Positions 36,692 to 46,055 of a stretch of 64,000 nt of DNA are shown here, piece after piece. The translations under genes and the position numbers were made by a program. The DNA comes from an uncultured Olsenella sp. (GTDB lineage: Bacteria; Actinomycetota; Coriobacteriia; Coriobacteriales; Atopobiaceae). The notes under the pieces are model-generated. The model saw only the letters and a list, made by a program, of their open reading frames with translations, was not told the origin of the DNA and ran no database searches. How positions within the stretch are numbered: the stretch's first letter is position 1; each line of letters opens with the position of its first letter. The stretch covers positions 62,001 through 126,000 of the forward strand of contig OMVT01000002.1 in NCBI GenBank assembly GCA_900314535.1, read 5' to 3'.

Positions 36692-37374
36692 GATGCCCCC
36701 TTCGCTGCACTCTTCTGGCTGCGCGCACGCCCTTCGAACATGTTCATCGCAAGCAGCACGACCGTCGATATCGCGAGGTTGATGAGGACCCAGGTGAGGG
36801 CGCCTGCATCATCGCCGGTACGCCAGAGCTGGTAGACCGTCGTTGCGACCGTTGCAGTCGAGCCCGGCGTATAGCCGGCAACCATCGAGGTTGCGCCATA
36901 CTCGCCCAAGGCACGGGCAAATGCGAGCACCATGCCGGCAATGATGCCCGAACGGCAGGCCGGCATCTTGACACGCCAGAACGTCCAGATGCCGGACTTT
37001 CCGAGCGTCGCTGCTGCATCGGCAAGCGTCTGGTCGAACGATTCGAAGGCACCTCTGGCCGTACGGTACATGAGCGGGAAGCTCACGACGACGCAGGCCA
37101 CGACCGCTCCCTGCCATACCATGGTAAGGCGCACGCCGAAGGTCTCCATGAGCCAGAGGCCCAGGGGACGCTTCGGCCCCAAGACCGTGAGGATCAGGTA
37201 GCCGACAACGGTCGGCGGCAGGACAAGCGGCAGCGTCAGGATCACATCGAGGATGCCCTTCAGCACCCGGGGCGCCCGCTCGACGACGCCGGCGAGCCAG
37301 ATGCCCAGAAAGAACGTCGCCACCGTCGCGACAAGCGCGATGCGCAGCGAATTCCAGAGCGGAAAGAGATCCAC
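36670..37374 (-). CDS. modB: Molybdate ABC transporter permease ModB
   Basis: 234 residues with five or six membrane helices. ModB signature LPLVLPPTVVGYLILTVLG and the ATPase-contact loop ALGEYGATSMVAGYTPG. Lies between modA and modC. Confidence 0.94.
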   Translation of the reverse strand: MDLFPLWNSLRIALVATVATFFLGIWLAGVVERAPRVLKGILDVILTLPLVLPPTVVGYLILTVLGPKRPLGLWLMETFGVRLTMVWQGAVVACVVVSFPLMYRTARGAFESFDQTLADAAATLGKSGIWTFWRVKMPACRSGIIAGMVLAFARALGEYGATSMVAGYTPGSTATVATTVYQLWRTGDDAGALTWVLINLAISTVVLLAMNMFEGRARSQKSAAKGASCLSKSI

Positions 37375-37416
37375 GGAAGCACCTCCTCGGATGCAGGGAC
37401 GGAAGCAGGACAGGGA

Positions 37417-38268
37417 CTAGGAAAGCGGCGTGAACCCGACTTCCTCGAAGTCGGCAGAAGCTTCGGAGCCCTTCAGGAACTCGAGGAAGGCCGAAGCCCC
37501 ATCGGCGTTCGGCGCTTCCTTGAGCGCTGCTGCAGGATAGACGACGCGTCCGCACATCTCCTTTGTCGCCTCGTCGACGACGGTGAGGCCAGCAGACGTT
37601 GCATCGGTCTTGTAGATGACGCCGCAGTCGACGGCTCCTTCTGAGACCTGGGTCGTGACCTCCTTCACGTTCGTGCCGTACGTGATGCAGCCGGCATTCG
37701 CAAGCTCGGTCTTATCGAGCCTATACCAGGCAAGGATCTTCTGGGTGTACTGGCCGACCGGCACGTCGGAGTTGCCCATAGCAAGCAGGACATCGTGAGC
37801 CGCGAGACGCTCTGCCAGGTCGTCGAAGCCCGCGATCGACTTCGGGTTGCCTTCCGGCACGGCGAGCGTGACCTTGTTCTCGAGGATATCGAAGCGCGTG
37901 GAATGGTCGATGAAGTCAAGGCCTTCGTCGTTTCCGGACTCTGCCTCGGCGTCGAGCTGGTTCATCTGCTTCTGGCCGGCGGAGATGAAGACATCTGCCT
38001 CGGCGCCATTTTCGATCTGCGTCTTGAGCGTGCCCGAAGAGTCGAAGTTGTAGCTCATCTCATAGCTCTCCTGGGAGGCAAACGAGTCTCCTGCCTTCGT
38101 GAGGGACTCGGTCAGAGATGCTGCCGCAAAGACAATGAGCTTCTGCTTCTCGTCGGATGCAGAGGAAGAGCCTCCGGATGCGCCCACGCTGCTGCAGCCT
38201 GCCAGCATGGCTGCTGTCGCTGCGGCACTGCCCCCGATGAAGGCACGGCGTGCCATCGTGTCCGTCAT
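37417..38268 (-). CDS. modA: Molybdate-binding lipoprotein ModA
   Basis: 283 residues from ATG at 38268 with AAGGGGAAG upstream. Tat-like/lipoprotein leader MARRAFIGGSAAATA and LAGCSS lipobox, Ser-rich linker, then LIVFAAASLTESLTKAG, FDSSGTLKTQIENGAEAD and VDCGVIYKTDATSAG, the ModA oxyanion-binding pattern. Scavenges molybdate for the hydroxylase cofactor. Confidence 0.94.
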   Translation of the reverse strand: MTDTMARRAFIGGSAAATAAMLAGCSSVGASGGSSSASDEKQKLIVFAAASLTESLTKAGDSFASQESYEMSYNFDSSGTLKTQIENGAEADVFISAGQKQMNQLDAEAESGNDEGLDFIDHSTRFDILENKVTLAVPEGNPKSIAGFDDLAERLAAHDVLLAMGNSDVPVGQYTQKILAWYRLDKTELANAGCITYGTNVKEVTTQVSEGAVDCGVIYKTDATSAGLTVVDEATKEMCGRVVYPAAALKEAPNADGASAFLEFLKGSEASADFEEVGFTPLS

Positions 38269-38342
38269 GTTCTTCCCCTTCCTTTGATAGGCACCTGTGT
38301 GTCTCTGTCTTCCTGGCATCTCATGCCAGCCCTGCTCCGAGA

Positions 38343-39386
38343 TCAATGGCTGCCCGCATGGGGCACGACGGGTCTGAGCTCTGCCCGGCAGCGGATCATC
38401 TCCGCTGCAATCGAGACGGCAATCTCTGCCGGCGTGACAGCGAGGATCGCCTCGCCAATCGGCAGATGTATGGCAGCAGCATCTGCTTTCGGGATGCCAC
38501 GCTCCTCGAGTGTCTTCCTGGCAAATGCCGCCTTGCCACGGCTGCCGATGCAGCCGATGTAGGCAGGATGCACCGGTACGGTCTGTTCGAGCACATCGAT
38601 ATCTGCGGCATGCCCATGCGTGAGCACGACGACGAAGTCCTCGGGTGCGACCTCTATGCCTGCGTGAGCAAGGTCCTTGAAGTCGGCGAGGATGACCTGC
38701 TCTGCCTTCGGGAAGCGCTCAGGCACGCAGATGTCCTTCCGGTCATCGACGACGACAGGACGGAAGCCCACCGATGCGAGCACTGGCACGAGCGCTTCGC
38801 CGACATGCCCGCCGCCGAAGACCCAGGCAACAGGATCGGGACCGATAGGCTCCGAGTAGCGCTTTGCCTCCTCGTTCCAATAGCAGACATCGGAGCACTC
38901 CTTCGCCGCTTCAGGCGGGAAGCTCTCCTTCCTGCCGAGATGAAGCACAGGCGTGCCATCCTCCCAAGTCTCGACGAGCCAGCGCGTCTTCTTCTCCCTG
39001 AGCGCCGAGAGGATCTCCTCGAGCAGGGGCAGCTTTTCTGAGTCCCAGACCTCGATGCCCACAAGAGCATCCCCGCCACAGGCCATCTGTGTCTTGGCAT
39101 GGGTGTACCACTCGAGCTCGGAAGGCAGCACGTCCTTGCTCTCGGCCTCTTTCAGAAGCTCGGAGGAGCGCTCGAGCGCCATCTGCTCGATATGGCCGCC
39201 ACCAATCGTGCCGGCAAAGGAGCCATCTTCGAACCTTGCCATGCACGCTCCGGCATGCCGAGGCATGGACCCTCTCGTCGCCAGGACAGAGGAGAGGGCG
39301 AGGCGCTCTCCAGCCTCGAGATGGCTCTTGAGCTCTGCGACAAACGCCTCATCGCGCAGGGTCTCATGCGAATCCGTCAGTGCCAT
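38343..39386 (-). CDS. xdhC: XdhC/CoxI-family cofactor insertion protein
   Basis: 347 residues. The N-terminal XdhC domain has SSVLATRGSMPRHAGACMA and GTIGGGHIE; the C-terminal Rossmann part has VAWVFGGGHVGEALVPVLAS and YIGCIGSRGKAAFARK. XdhC binds the molybdenum cofactor and hands it, after sulfuration, to the hydroxylase. Placement in a selD-yqeB operon suggests a selenated cofactor. Overlaps selD by 10 bases. Confidence 0.93.
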   Translation of the reverse strand: MALTDSHETLRDEAFVAELKSHLEAGERLALSSVLATRGSMPRHAGACMARFEDGSFAGTIGGGHIEQMALERSSELLKEAESKDVLPSELEWYTHAKTQMACGGDALVGIEVWDSEKLPLLEEILSALREKKTRWLVETWEDGTPVLHLGRKESFPPEAAKECSDVCYWNEEAKRYSEPIGPDPVAWVFGGGHVGEALVPVLASVGFRPVVVDDRKDICVPERFPKAEQVILADFKDLAHAGIEVAPEDFVVVLTHGHAADIDVLEQTVPVHPAYIGCIGSRGKAAFARKTLEERGIPKADAAAIHLPIGEAILAVTPAEIAVSIAAEMIRCRAELRPVVPHAGSH

Positions 39387-40450
39387 GGACGTCCCTTCTC
39401 GAGCGTGATGCGCGGGCCTCCGAGATGGGGACCGATGGTGCCGACAATATCTGCGGCAGGCACGCGCCCATCAGCCCTGAGAGCAGAGACAAGCGCTTCT
39501 GCATCATCTGCAGCGACGGCTATCATGAGGCCGCCTGAAGTCTCGGGCGAGAAGAGCGCATCCTGAAGCGCCACCGGCGTATCGCCTGCCGCGACCTCCT
39601 GCTCTGCGAAGTGGCGGTTCCTATACATGCCGGAGGGCAGTATGCCGAGCTCTGCCCACTCGAGCACATGGGGCAGGAAGGTCACAGCCTCCGGATAGAG
39701 CTGGATGTCCACATCTGCCCCCTGCGCCATCTCGAGGAGATGGCCAAGCATGCCAAAGCCGGTGATATCGGTCACGGCGTGGACTTGATAGCCAACCATC
39801 ACATCGCGGGCATAGCGGTTGAGTGTGAGCATGATGCGCTCGGCACCTTCCACATCCTCATCCGCTGCAAGGCCGCCCTTCGCTGCGGTCGTGGCGATGC
39901 CGATGCCGGAAGGCTTCGTGTAGACGAGAACGTCCCCCGGCCGGGCGCCAGCGTTGGTGTACATCTTCCGAGGATCGACGAATCCTGTGACCGCAAGGCC
40001 GTACTTCGGCTCTGCATCATAGATCGAGTGTCCGCCTGCGATGAGGGCTCCTGCCTCGTAGACCTTCTCATAGCCGCCGCGCAGGATCTCATGCACGACC
40101 TCTTTCGGCATGTCTTCTGGCACGGCCATGACGTTCAAGGCAAGCTTCGGCTCTCCGCCCATTGCATAGATGTCTGATAGCGCATTCGTGGCCGCGATAG
40201 CTCCGAACGTATAGGGGTCGTCTGCAATCGGCGGGAAGAAGTCGATCGTCGAGACGATTGCAAGATCGTCTGAGACCTTGTAGACCGCTGCATCATCCGA
40301 CTTGTCGAAGCCGACAAGAAGGTTCGGATCCTTCCTCACCTCGAGCCCCGAGAGGAGCTGGGCCAGCTGCCCTGCACCGACCTTGGCGCCGCAGCCAGCG
40401 CACTCGGCCAGCTTCGTGAGCTTGATGTCTTCTTTCTTCCCTGCCATCAC
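39377..40450 (-). CDS. selD: Selenide, water dikinase SelD
   Basis: 357 residues. Makes selenophosphate from selenide and ATP. The catalytic pair is Cys20 and Lys23 in ECAGCGAKVGAGQ (E. coli Cys17/Lys20), so this copy uses Cys rather than selenocysteine. Other blocks are DDAAVYKVSDDLAIVSTID, TNALSDIYAMGG, GHSIYDAEPKYG and FSPETSGGLMIA. No selA, selB or tRNA-Sec lies in the window, and the neighbours are the labile-selenium cofactor genes. Confidence 0.96.
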   Translation of the reverse strand: MMAGKKEDIKLTKLAECAGCGAKVGAGQLAQLLSGLEVRKDPNLLVGFDKSDDAAVYKVSDDLAIVSTIDFFPPIADDPYTFGAIAATNALSDIYAMGGEPKLALNVMAVPEDMPKEVVHEILRGGYEKVYEAGALIAGGHSIYDAEPKYGLAVTGFVDPRKMYTNAGARPGDVLVYTKPSGIGIATTAAKGGLAADEDVEGAERIMLTLNRYARDVMVGYQVHAVTDITGFGMLGHLLEMAQGADVDIQLYPEAVTFLPHVLEWAELGILPSGMYRNRHFAEQEVAAGDTPVALQDALFSPETSGGLMIAVAADDAEALVSALRADGRVPAADIVGTIGPHLGGPRITLEKGRPWH

Positions 40451-41247
40451 ATCCTCTTTCCGAACGTGCCAGAAAGCCCGCAGATTGCCTCGAGCACGCC
40501 ACCGCCGATGGCACGTGCCTTGTCGGAGACCGTAAAGCAGTGCTCGACGATGCCGCGCGGATCGATGTCTCCCGATTTCATGCCTTTGGTGACCGGCACG
40601 CCCTCCTGGAGAAGCCCGCGGATCACGCCGTCGATCGTGCAGGGAAGAGGCACCCCTGCAACCGTAGCTGCAATGTCTCCTGCAGAGACCACATCGCCGA
40701 TCTCGAGCACAGGCTCGAAGATTCCATCGGCCGGAGCTCTCAGCACCCGGTCTGCTGCATGGCCCGCAATCATTCCCGGGACACCGGTATTGGGAATCGG
40801 CGATCCTTCGTAGTAGACGCGTCCCAGCTCATGGCCGCGCTTCGTCTCGACGCAGGCATGGCACACGACGGGTGCCGTGAAGCCGGGACCGACGCCGATA
40901 ACGACAGGAGCCATGTCCTTCGTCGTACCGAGGTTCCTCTTTGCAAGGATGGCATCGACGAGCACATCAGGATGGAGAGCCGGAATCGTGGCGCCTTCTG
41001 GATCCACGAGCACGGCAATCGTGCCTGCATGCGCCAGTGCAAGCGCCTCTTCAGGCGAGGAGGCAAGCTTTCCTTCGATATCCTCCACCTGCGTCTCGCC
41101 GAGGCGTATCGCCTCGCTGAAGGCGACCGTACGTCTCACGGCAGTCGGCACGGCGATATCGAGCATGCAGATGGCACATCCTGCCCGATGAAGGCGCACC
41201 GCGATGCCCGATGCCAGATCTCCTGCCCCGCGTATCACGACGAGCAT
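40447..41247 (-). CDS. yqeB: Selenium-dependent molybdenum hydroxylase accessory protein YqeB
   Basis: 266 residues. N-terminal Rossmann motif VIRGAGDLASGIAVRLHRAG and C-terminal repeats with SPIPNTGVPGMIAGHAADRV, LRAPADGIFEPVLEIGDVV and PLPCTIDGVIRGLLQEG, the YqeB family pattern. The gene co-occurs with selD and molybdenum hydroxylases, but its biochemical step is not established. Overlaps selD by four bases. Confidence 0.92.
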   Translation of the reverse strand: MLVVIRGAGDLASGIAVRLHRAGCAICMLDIAVPTAVRRTVAFSEAIRLGETQVEDIEGKLASSPEEALALAHAGTIAVLVDPEGATIPALHPDVLVDAILAKRNLGTTKDMAPVVIGVGPGFTAPVVCHACVETKRGHELGRVYYEGSPIPNTGVPGMIAGHAADRVLRAPADGIFEPVLEIGDVVSAGDIAATVAGVPLPCTIDGVIRGLLQEGVPVTKGMKSGDIDPRGIVEHCFTVSDKARAIGGGVLEAICGLSGTFGKRM

Positions 41248-41256
41248 GTCTTCCTC

Positions 41257-41490
41257 CTATAGCTCGAGCTCATAGATCCCTGCCCAGACCACCTTGCCTG
41301 AGAGCCTCTCCTCGAAGAGCGGACGCTCCTCGGGTGGCATGGACCAGGCAAGGCCACAGTCTGCCTTGATTGCGACAGGTGTCGGTATGAGCCGCCCTTC
41401 GATTCCTTCTGCATGGCAGAGGCTTTCTGCCGAAAGCGCCTCATGCGTCGAGTCGAATGCCACGACAGAGCGCAGCTTCTTCCTCCTCAT
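41257..41490 (-). CDS. DUF3343 family protein (putative Se/S transfer)
   Basis: 77 residues. SVVAFDSTHEALSAESLC, then LIPTPVAIKADCGLAWSMPP are the DUF3343 core, with a conserved CGLA cysteine. The family is almost always next to yqeB/yedF/cysteine-desulfurase genes in selenium cofactor clusters and may carry persulfide or perselenide. Confidence 0.9.
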   Translation of the reverse strand: MRRKKLRSVVAFDSTHEALSAESLCHAEGIEGRLIPTPVAIKADCGLAWSMPPEERPLFEERLSGKVVWAGIYELEL

Positions 41491-42668
41491 GCTTCCTCCG
41501 CAAGCTCCCGGAGCGCAGAAAGAGCTGCATCGATCTCATCTGGCGCCGTTTGCCAGCCGAACGAGAAGCGGACAGCGCCCGTTGCCTCCGTGCCGAGTGC
41601 CCGATGCATGCGCGGCGCACAGTGGCCGCCTGCACGCGTCGCAATCCCATAGTCCTCGTCGAGTGCCGCAGCAAGCCCAGAGGAATCCCAGCCAGAGAGA
41701 TTGAGCGCAACGACCGGTGCATGGTCGCGCGAAGGCGTGCTGCCGTCGAGCTCATCGAGGTCTTCCGGGAAGTCCCCATAGAGCACGATGCCGGGAATCT
41801 CCCGCACGCCTGCCACGAAGCGGCGGACCAGTGCCAGGTCATGGCAATGGATCTCATCGACGCCGATCGAGCGCACATAGGAGACCGCTGCTGCCAAGCC
41901 TGCTATGCCGCAGCCATTGAGCGTGCCTGCCTCGAGATGCTCGGGGTAGCTCTCAGGCATCCCCTCCTCGAAGGAGAGGACGCCGGTGCCGCCCGAAAGC
42001 AGGGGATCGAGCTCGACACCAGGTGCCACATAGAGGCCGCCTGTGCCCTGGGGGCCCATCAAGGCCTTGTGCCCCGTGAAGGCGAGGAGGTCGATGCCAA
42101 GCGCCTCTGCATCGATCGGGAAGGAGCCTGCCGTCTGCGAAGCATCGAGGAGGACAAGGGCTCCTGCTGCATGTGCCGCCTCTGCGACACGTGCCACATC
42201 GGCTACATTGCCCGTAAGGTTCGATGCATGGGTCAGCACCACAAGCTGCGGCTTCTGTGCCAGGAGCTCTTCGAGCCTTTCATAGCAGAGCCTTCCCCTT
42301 CGGTCTGCTGGCACGAAGGAGCTCTCGATTCCGCGCCGTTCCTTCAGATAGTGGAGCGGACGCAGGATCGAGTTGTGGTCCCAGTCCGTGGCGACCGCCC
42401 GCTCCCCCTCATGGAGCGCGCCTGCGATTGCCATGTTCAGCGCTACTGTCGCATTTGCCGCAAAGACGATGCGCTCCGGATGGGAGATGCCGAAGAGGCT
42501 GCCAAGCTCCTCGCGGGCTGCAAAGACGCCGCGCGCCGCTGCAAGGTCCCCTGCACCGGCACCGCGTCCCGTGCTTCCGGATGCATCGAGCGCCGCACAC
42601 ATGGCCTCGGCGACGCAGGCGGGATGCCAGGCAGAGGTGGCTGCACAGTTCAGATATATGCCGTGCAT
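41487..42668 (-). CDS. Class V aminotransferase, cysteine desulfurase/selenocysteine lyase-like
   Basis: 393 residues from ATG at 42668. PLP lysine in AFTGHKALMGPQGTGGL, His in LTHASNLTGNVAD, catalytic Cys loop ATRAGGHCAPRMHRALG. Probably mobilises sulfur or selenium for the labile selenium cofactor. The start codon was set by MHGIYLNCAATS, the usual N-terminus; overlaps DUF3343 by four bases. Confidence 0.92.
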   Translation of the reverse strand: MHGIYLNCAATSAWHPACVAEAMCAALDASGSTGRGAGAGDLAAARGVFAAREELGSLFGISHPERIVFAANATVALNMAIAGALHEGERAVATDWDHNSILRPLHYLKERRGIESSFVPADRRGRLCYERLEELLAQKPQLVVLTHASNLTGNVADVARVAEAAHAAGALVLLDASQTAGSFPIDAEALGIDLLAFTGHKALMGPQGTGGLYVAPGVELDPLLSGGTGVLSFEEGMPESYPEHLEAGTLNGCGIAGLAAAVSYVRSIGVDEIHCHDLALVRRFVAGVREIPGIVLYGDFPEDLDELDGSTPSRDHAPVVALNLSGWDSSGLAAALDEDYGIATRAGGHCAPRMHRALGTEATGAVRFSFGWQTAPDEIDAALSALRELAEEA

Positions 42669-42679
42669 GGCAGGCTCTT

Positions 42680-43300
42680 CTAGAGGACCGTTGCGCCCGG
42701 GCAGCTGCTCACGATCTCGGCGATTGCATAGAGGTTCGTGACCTCGCCGACCGCAAGCTTGTCCTTGATTCCATAGAAGTCGAGGCAGGTCCCGCAGGTC
42801 AAGATCTTGGTGCCGCGGGAGGCAAGCTCCTTGATATCGTCGAGGGACTCGGAGCCTTCGCACGTCAGGTGGGCGCCGCCATTGTAGAAGAGCATCGTGT
42901 CAGGCACCTTCTCCTGATGGGCCAGGGCATAGATGAAGCCCTTCATCAGGATGTGGCCAAGCTCCTCGTTGCCACGTCCCATCGTGTCCGTATCGACCGC
43001 GACGACCGTAGGTGCAGGAGCAGACGCAGACACATCGCAGAAGGCCTGTGCCTCCTTCTCTGCGGCAGCAGAGCCGATTTCGGAATCTGTCCTCGGCACG
43101 AGCTTGATGGCTGTGTCTGCACCCTGCTGGTTGGCATAGAAGTCAAGCTTCTTCGAGTCAGCAAGACGCATGAGGTTGCTGAGCGCAACATTGTCGTTCA
43201 CGAGGATATCGAGCGATTCGCCGTCTTTGAGCTTCGGCAGGGCCTCGAGCGTCAGGACAACAGGCTTGGGGCACTTGAGATTGCGTGCATCGATTTCCAT
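42680..43300 (-). CDS. yedF: Selenium metabolism protein YedF (TusA-DsrE fusion)
   Basis: 206 residues. The N-terminal TusA-like domain has Cys10 in NLKCPKPVVLTLEAL; the C-terminal DsrE-like domain has LFYNGGAHLTCEGSE and KILTCGTCLDFYGIKDKL. Members co-occur with selD and are thought to bind selenium or sulfur as per-selenide. First gene of the minus-strand operon that ends at 32138. Confidence 0.93.
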   Translation of the reverse strand: MEIDARNLKCPKPVVLTLEALPKLKDGESLDILVNDNVALSNLMRLADSKKLDFYANQQGADTAIKLVPRTDSEIGSAAAEKEAQAFCDVSASAPAPTVVAVDTDTMGRGNEELGHILMKGFIYALAHQEKVPDTMLFYNGGAHLTCEGSESLDDIKELASRGTKILTCGTCLDFYGIKDKLAVGEVTNLYAIAEIVSSCPGATVL

Positions 43301-43354
43301 GTCTTCTCCTTGCCGGCTTCTGCCCACAAGCAGGGCGGTGCAGCCACGAAACGA

Positions 43355-43382
43355 AGCGTTCTATCATCTGAAGGATAACGCT
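43355..43382. promoter_or_regulatory. Imperfect palindrome between yedF and yqeC
   Basis: GCGTTCTATC and GATAACGC form an inverted repeat (GCGTT/AACGC, ATC/GAT) around ATCTGAAG, 55 bases before yedF. A possible regulator site for the selenium operon. Confidence 0.35.
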
Positions 43383-43460
43383 CCGCACCAGTACTACCAC
43401 GCAGGCAGATGCCGCAAGGACATCTCCCTGCATATGCGCTACCCTGAGTATAGCGTAAAT

Positions 43461-43475
43461 ATTACTTTTTGTTTG
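43461..43475. promoter_or_regulatory. Purine/selenium-regulon box, copy 1 (yqeC/yedF)
   Basis: ATTACTTTTTGTTTG, 12 of 15 positions equal to CAAACTTTTTGTTTG; lies 8 bases before the yqeC ATG in the divergent yedF-yqeC region. Confidence 0.5.
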
Positions 43476-43483
43476 GATGCCAA

Positions 43484-44185
43484 ATGATTATTACGGATTT
43501 GCTGCGAACGGATGCAAAGCTTGTGTCAGCGGTCGGAAGCGGCGGCAAGTCGACGCTTCTTCATGAGCTTGCGCTTGCCTTTCCGGGACGCACCATCCTC
43601 ACGACCACGACCCACATGATTCCGCCGAGGGATACCCCCTATCTCGAAGGCCCTCATGAGGAGGAGGTCGCAGCAGCGCTTGCGCAGAACCGCTCGGTCT
43701 GCATTGGACAGAGCATGGCAGGATCAGGCGGCAAGATTTCCGCTCCGGCACTTTCCATGGAGACGCTCAGGGAGCTTGCCGATATCGTGCTCGTCGAGGC
43801 CGATGGCTCGAAGCGCCTGCCCTTGAAGGCCCATGCTGCCTGGGAGCCCATCATCCCTGCCTGCACCGACGAGACGATAGAGGTCGTCGGTGCCTCCGGC
43901 TTCGGGCGTCCGATCGAGCAAGCCGCGCACCGTCCCGAAATCTTCTGCCGCCTGACAGGCGCGCACCCAGAAGATGCAGCGACACCTGAGCTTGTGGCCA
44001 AGGCAGTCGCAGCCGAATGCAGGGATGGCATCTGCCGTCCCGATATCCTCGTCGTGAACCAGGCCGAGGGCACAGAGCGCCTGGAGCAGGCGAGAAGATT
44101 CGCTGCAGAGCTCATCTCCTGCGGCATCGCGCTTCCCGTCTATGCCGGAAGCATACGGGCGCACGAGCTTATGCAGCTTGCCTAG
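43484..44185 (+). CDS. yqeC: Putative selenium-dependent hydroxylase accessory protein YqeC
   Basis: 233 residues. P-loop SAVGSGGKSTLLHELALAF (about residues 14-32), TILTTTTHMIPP, and DIVLVEADGSKRLPLKAH, the YqeC pattern of an ATP/GTP-dependent protein. Exact step in selenium cofactor formation unknown. ATG at 43484 lies in an AT-rich region with a box of the regulon; the ribosome site is weak (GGATG). Confidence 0.9.
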   Translation: MIITDLLRTDAKLVSAVGSGGKSTLLHELALAFPGRTILTTTTHMIPPRDTPYLEGPHEEEVAAALAQNRSVCIGQSMAGSGGKISAPALSMETLRELADIVLVEADGSKRLPLKAHAAWEPIIPACTDETIEVVGASGFGRPIEQAAHRPEIFCRLTGAHPEDAATPELVAKAVAAECRDGICRPDILVVNQAEGTERLEQARRFAAELISCGIALPVYAGSIRAHELMQLA

Positions 44186-44195
44186 CCAGAAGAAT

Positions 44196-44230
44196 GGGGA
44201 GGCAGGACATGCAATCCTGCCTCCCCTTCC
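44196..44230. terminator. Bidirectional terminator between yqeC and ridA
   Basis: GGGGAGGCAGGA (44196-44207) pairs perfectly with TCCTGCCTCCCC (44215-44226). The genes converge. Confidence 0.8.
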
Positions 44231-44260
44231 ACACGGCTCAAGTGCTGGAGTGCTCTCTGC

Positions 44261-44641
44261 TTAGATGCGGGCGACTGCCTTGATCTCGACCCTGCCGCCG
44301 CCAGGAAGCGCAGCCACCTGGAAGGCTGCACGCGCGGGATAGGGAGCCTCGAAGAACTCTGCATAGATCTCGTTCATCGCAGCGAACTCGGAGATATCGG
44401 CGAGAAGCACGGTCGTCTCGACGACATCTGCCATGGTGGCTCCTGCTGCCTCGAGGATGTTCTTCACATTCGTGAGGCTCTGGCGGGTCTGGCTCTGGAT
44501 ATCATCGCCGGCAAGCTTGCCCGTGGCAGGATTGATGCCGAGCTGGCCGGAGACGTTGATAGAGCCATTCGAGACGACGCCCGCAGAATAGGGGCCGAGC
44601 GCCTTCGGGGCCTTGTCGGTGACGATTGCCTTCTTGCTCAT
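44261..44641 (-). CDS. ridA: RidA-family enamine/imine deaminase
   Basis: 126 residues, full length. GPYSAGVVSNGSINVSGQLG, NVKNILEAAGATMADVV, and the substrate Arg in YPARAAFQVAALPGGGRVEI. Hydrolyses reactive 2-aminoacrylate-type enamines. YgeX in this cluster releases exactly such an intermediate from diaminopropionate, which makes placement in the operon meaningful (inference). Confidence 0.94.
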   Translation of the reverse strand: MSKKAIVTDKAPKALGPYSAGVVSNGSINVSGQLGINPATGKLAGDDIQSQTRQSLTNVKNILEAAGATMADVVETTVLLADISEFAAMNEIYAEFFEAPYPARAAFQVAALPGGGRVEIKAVARI

Positions 44642-44702
44642 GTGACACTCCTTCTTCTCTGCCCGCAGGCGCGGGCGCTTATGGATTGGATGGTTCCCGC
44701 AT

Positions 44703-46055
44703 CTAGCGGGCGACATACGTTCCAGGCTTGGGACCCAATGGCTCGCCGTCGCGCACGACAAGCTCGCCTCCCACATAGACGAGATGCGCCCTGCCCGTGG
44801 CCTCGAAGCCTTCATACGGCGTGTAGTCGACGGCCTGGTGCTGCTTCGCCGCAGAGATTGTCCAGCGCACGTTCGGATCCCAGACGCAGATATCGGCGTC
44901 GGACCCCTTCTGGAGCACGCCCTTCCTGGGATACATGCCGAAGACCTTTGCCGGATTCGTGCTCATGAGGCGGCAGAAGTCGGTCGGTCCCAGCGTATCT
45001 GCAAAGCTTGTCATGATCACGGCTGGTCTATGCTCGACACCGGGGGCGCCGTTGGGAATCTTCCGGAAGTCGCCGATGCCGCGGTCCTTCTGTCCATGCA
45101 GGTTGAACGAGCAGTGGTCCGTCGCAATCGTATCGATCTCGCCGTTCTCGAGCGCCTTTCTCAGGACCTGCACATCATGCCGCGTTCGAAGTGGCGGGCT
45201 CATCACGTACTTCGCACCTTCGAAGCCCGGCTCGAGGTAGCGCGTATCGTCGAGCAGGAGGTACTGGGGGCAGGTCTCGACGCTCACGTGCACGCCACGT
45301 GCCTTGGCAGCACGTATGGCTTCTAGTCCCTCTGCTGTCGAGAGATGGACGATATTGATGCGGGCATCGGCAAGCTCAGCGAGATACGTGAGGCGCGAGA
45401 TGGCCTCTGCTTCGCAGGCAGAAGGCCGGCTCAGAGGATGTCCCTCAGGACCTGTGATGCCGGAAGCGAAGACGCGCTTCTGCAGGGCGTCGACAAGCGT
45501 CCCGTTCTCGCAGTGCACACAGAGGATTCCACCAAATGGGCGGATGGCTTCGAGCACCTCGAGCGTCTGAGCATCGTCGAGCCTCAGGTGGTCATAGGCA
45601 AAATACGTCTTGAAGGAGACGATGCCCGCTTCCCTCATGGCGGGGATGTCGCGCTTCGTCTGCTCGTTCCAGTCGGCAATGGCCATATGGAAGGCATAGT
45701 TTGCCGTGCAGGTGCCATCGGCGCGCCTGTGCCACTCCTCGAGCGCTTCCGGCATGGTCATGCCCTTGTCCTGCGTCGCATAGTCGACGATTGTCGTCGT
45801 GCCACCGCAGGCAGCAGCGCGCGTGCCAGTCTCGAAGCTGTCTGCTGTCCAATCCATGCCGGTCCAGCACTGCATGTGCGTATGGGCATCGATGAAGCCG
45901 GGGAAGACATAGGAACCAGAGACATCGACGACCTCGTCGTCGGCTGTCGCCTCGATGTGTCCTCCAACCTGGACGATTGTTCCGTCGTCGAAGGCAAGGT
46001 CGCCTTTCATGAGGCCTCCGGGCGCGACGAGCACGCCGCCTCTCAAGATCTTCAT
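44703..46055 (-). CDS. hyuA: D-hydantoinase/dihydropyrimidinase HyuA
   Basis: 450 residues, metal-dependent amidohydrolase. Metal motifs: PGFIDAHTHMQCWTG (HxH, about residues 57-59), the carbamylated-Lys region IVSFKTYFAYDHLRL, His in ILCVHCENG and NIVHLSTAEGLE, and Asp in DTIATDHCSF. Opens cyclic ureide rings; in purine clusters of this type it acts on a ring-opened purine product, exact substrate not established. Overlaps the next gene upstream by four bases. Confidence 0.94.
   Translation of the reverse strand: MKILRGGVLVAPGGLMKGDLAFDDGTIVQVGGHIEATADDEVVDVSGSYVFPGFIDAHTHMQCWTGMDWTADSFETGTRAAACGGTTTIVDYATQDKGMTMPEALEEWHRRADGTCTANYAFHMAIADWNEQTKRDIPAMREAGIVSFKTYFAYDHLRLDDAQTLEVLEAIRPFGGILCVHCENGTLVDALQKRVFASGITGPEGHPLSRPSACEAEAISRLTYLAELADARINIVHLSTAEGLEAIRAAKARGVHVSVETCPQYLLLDDTRYLEPGFEGAKYVMSPPLRTRHDVQVLRKALENGEIDTIATDHCSFNLHGQKDRGIGDFRKIPNGAPGVEHRPAVIMTSFADTLGPTDFCRLMSTNPAKVFGMYPRKGVLQKGSDADICVWDPNVRWTISAAKQHQAVDYTPYEGFEATGRAHLVYVGGELVVRDGEPLGPKPGTYVAR

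Noticed and set aside
39377-40450. SelD as a selenocysteine-containing protein
   Set aside because: The active-site codon is a normal Cys codon and there is no TGA at the position.
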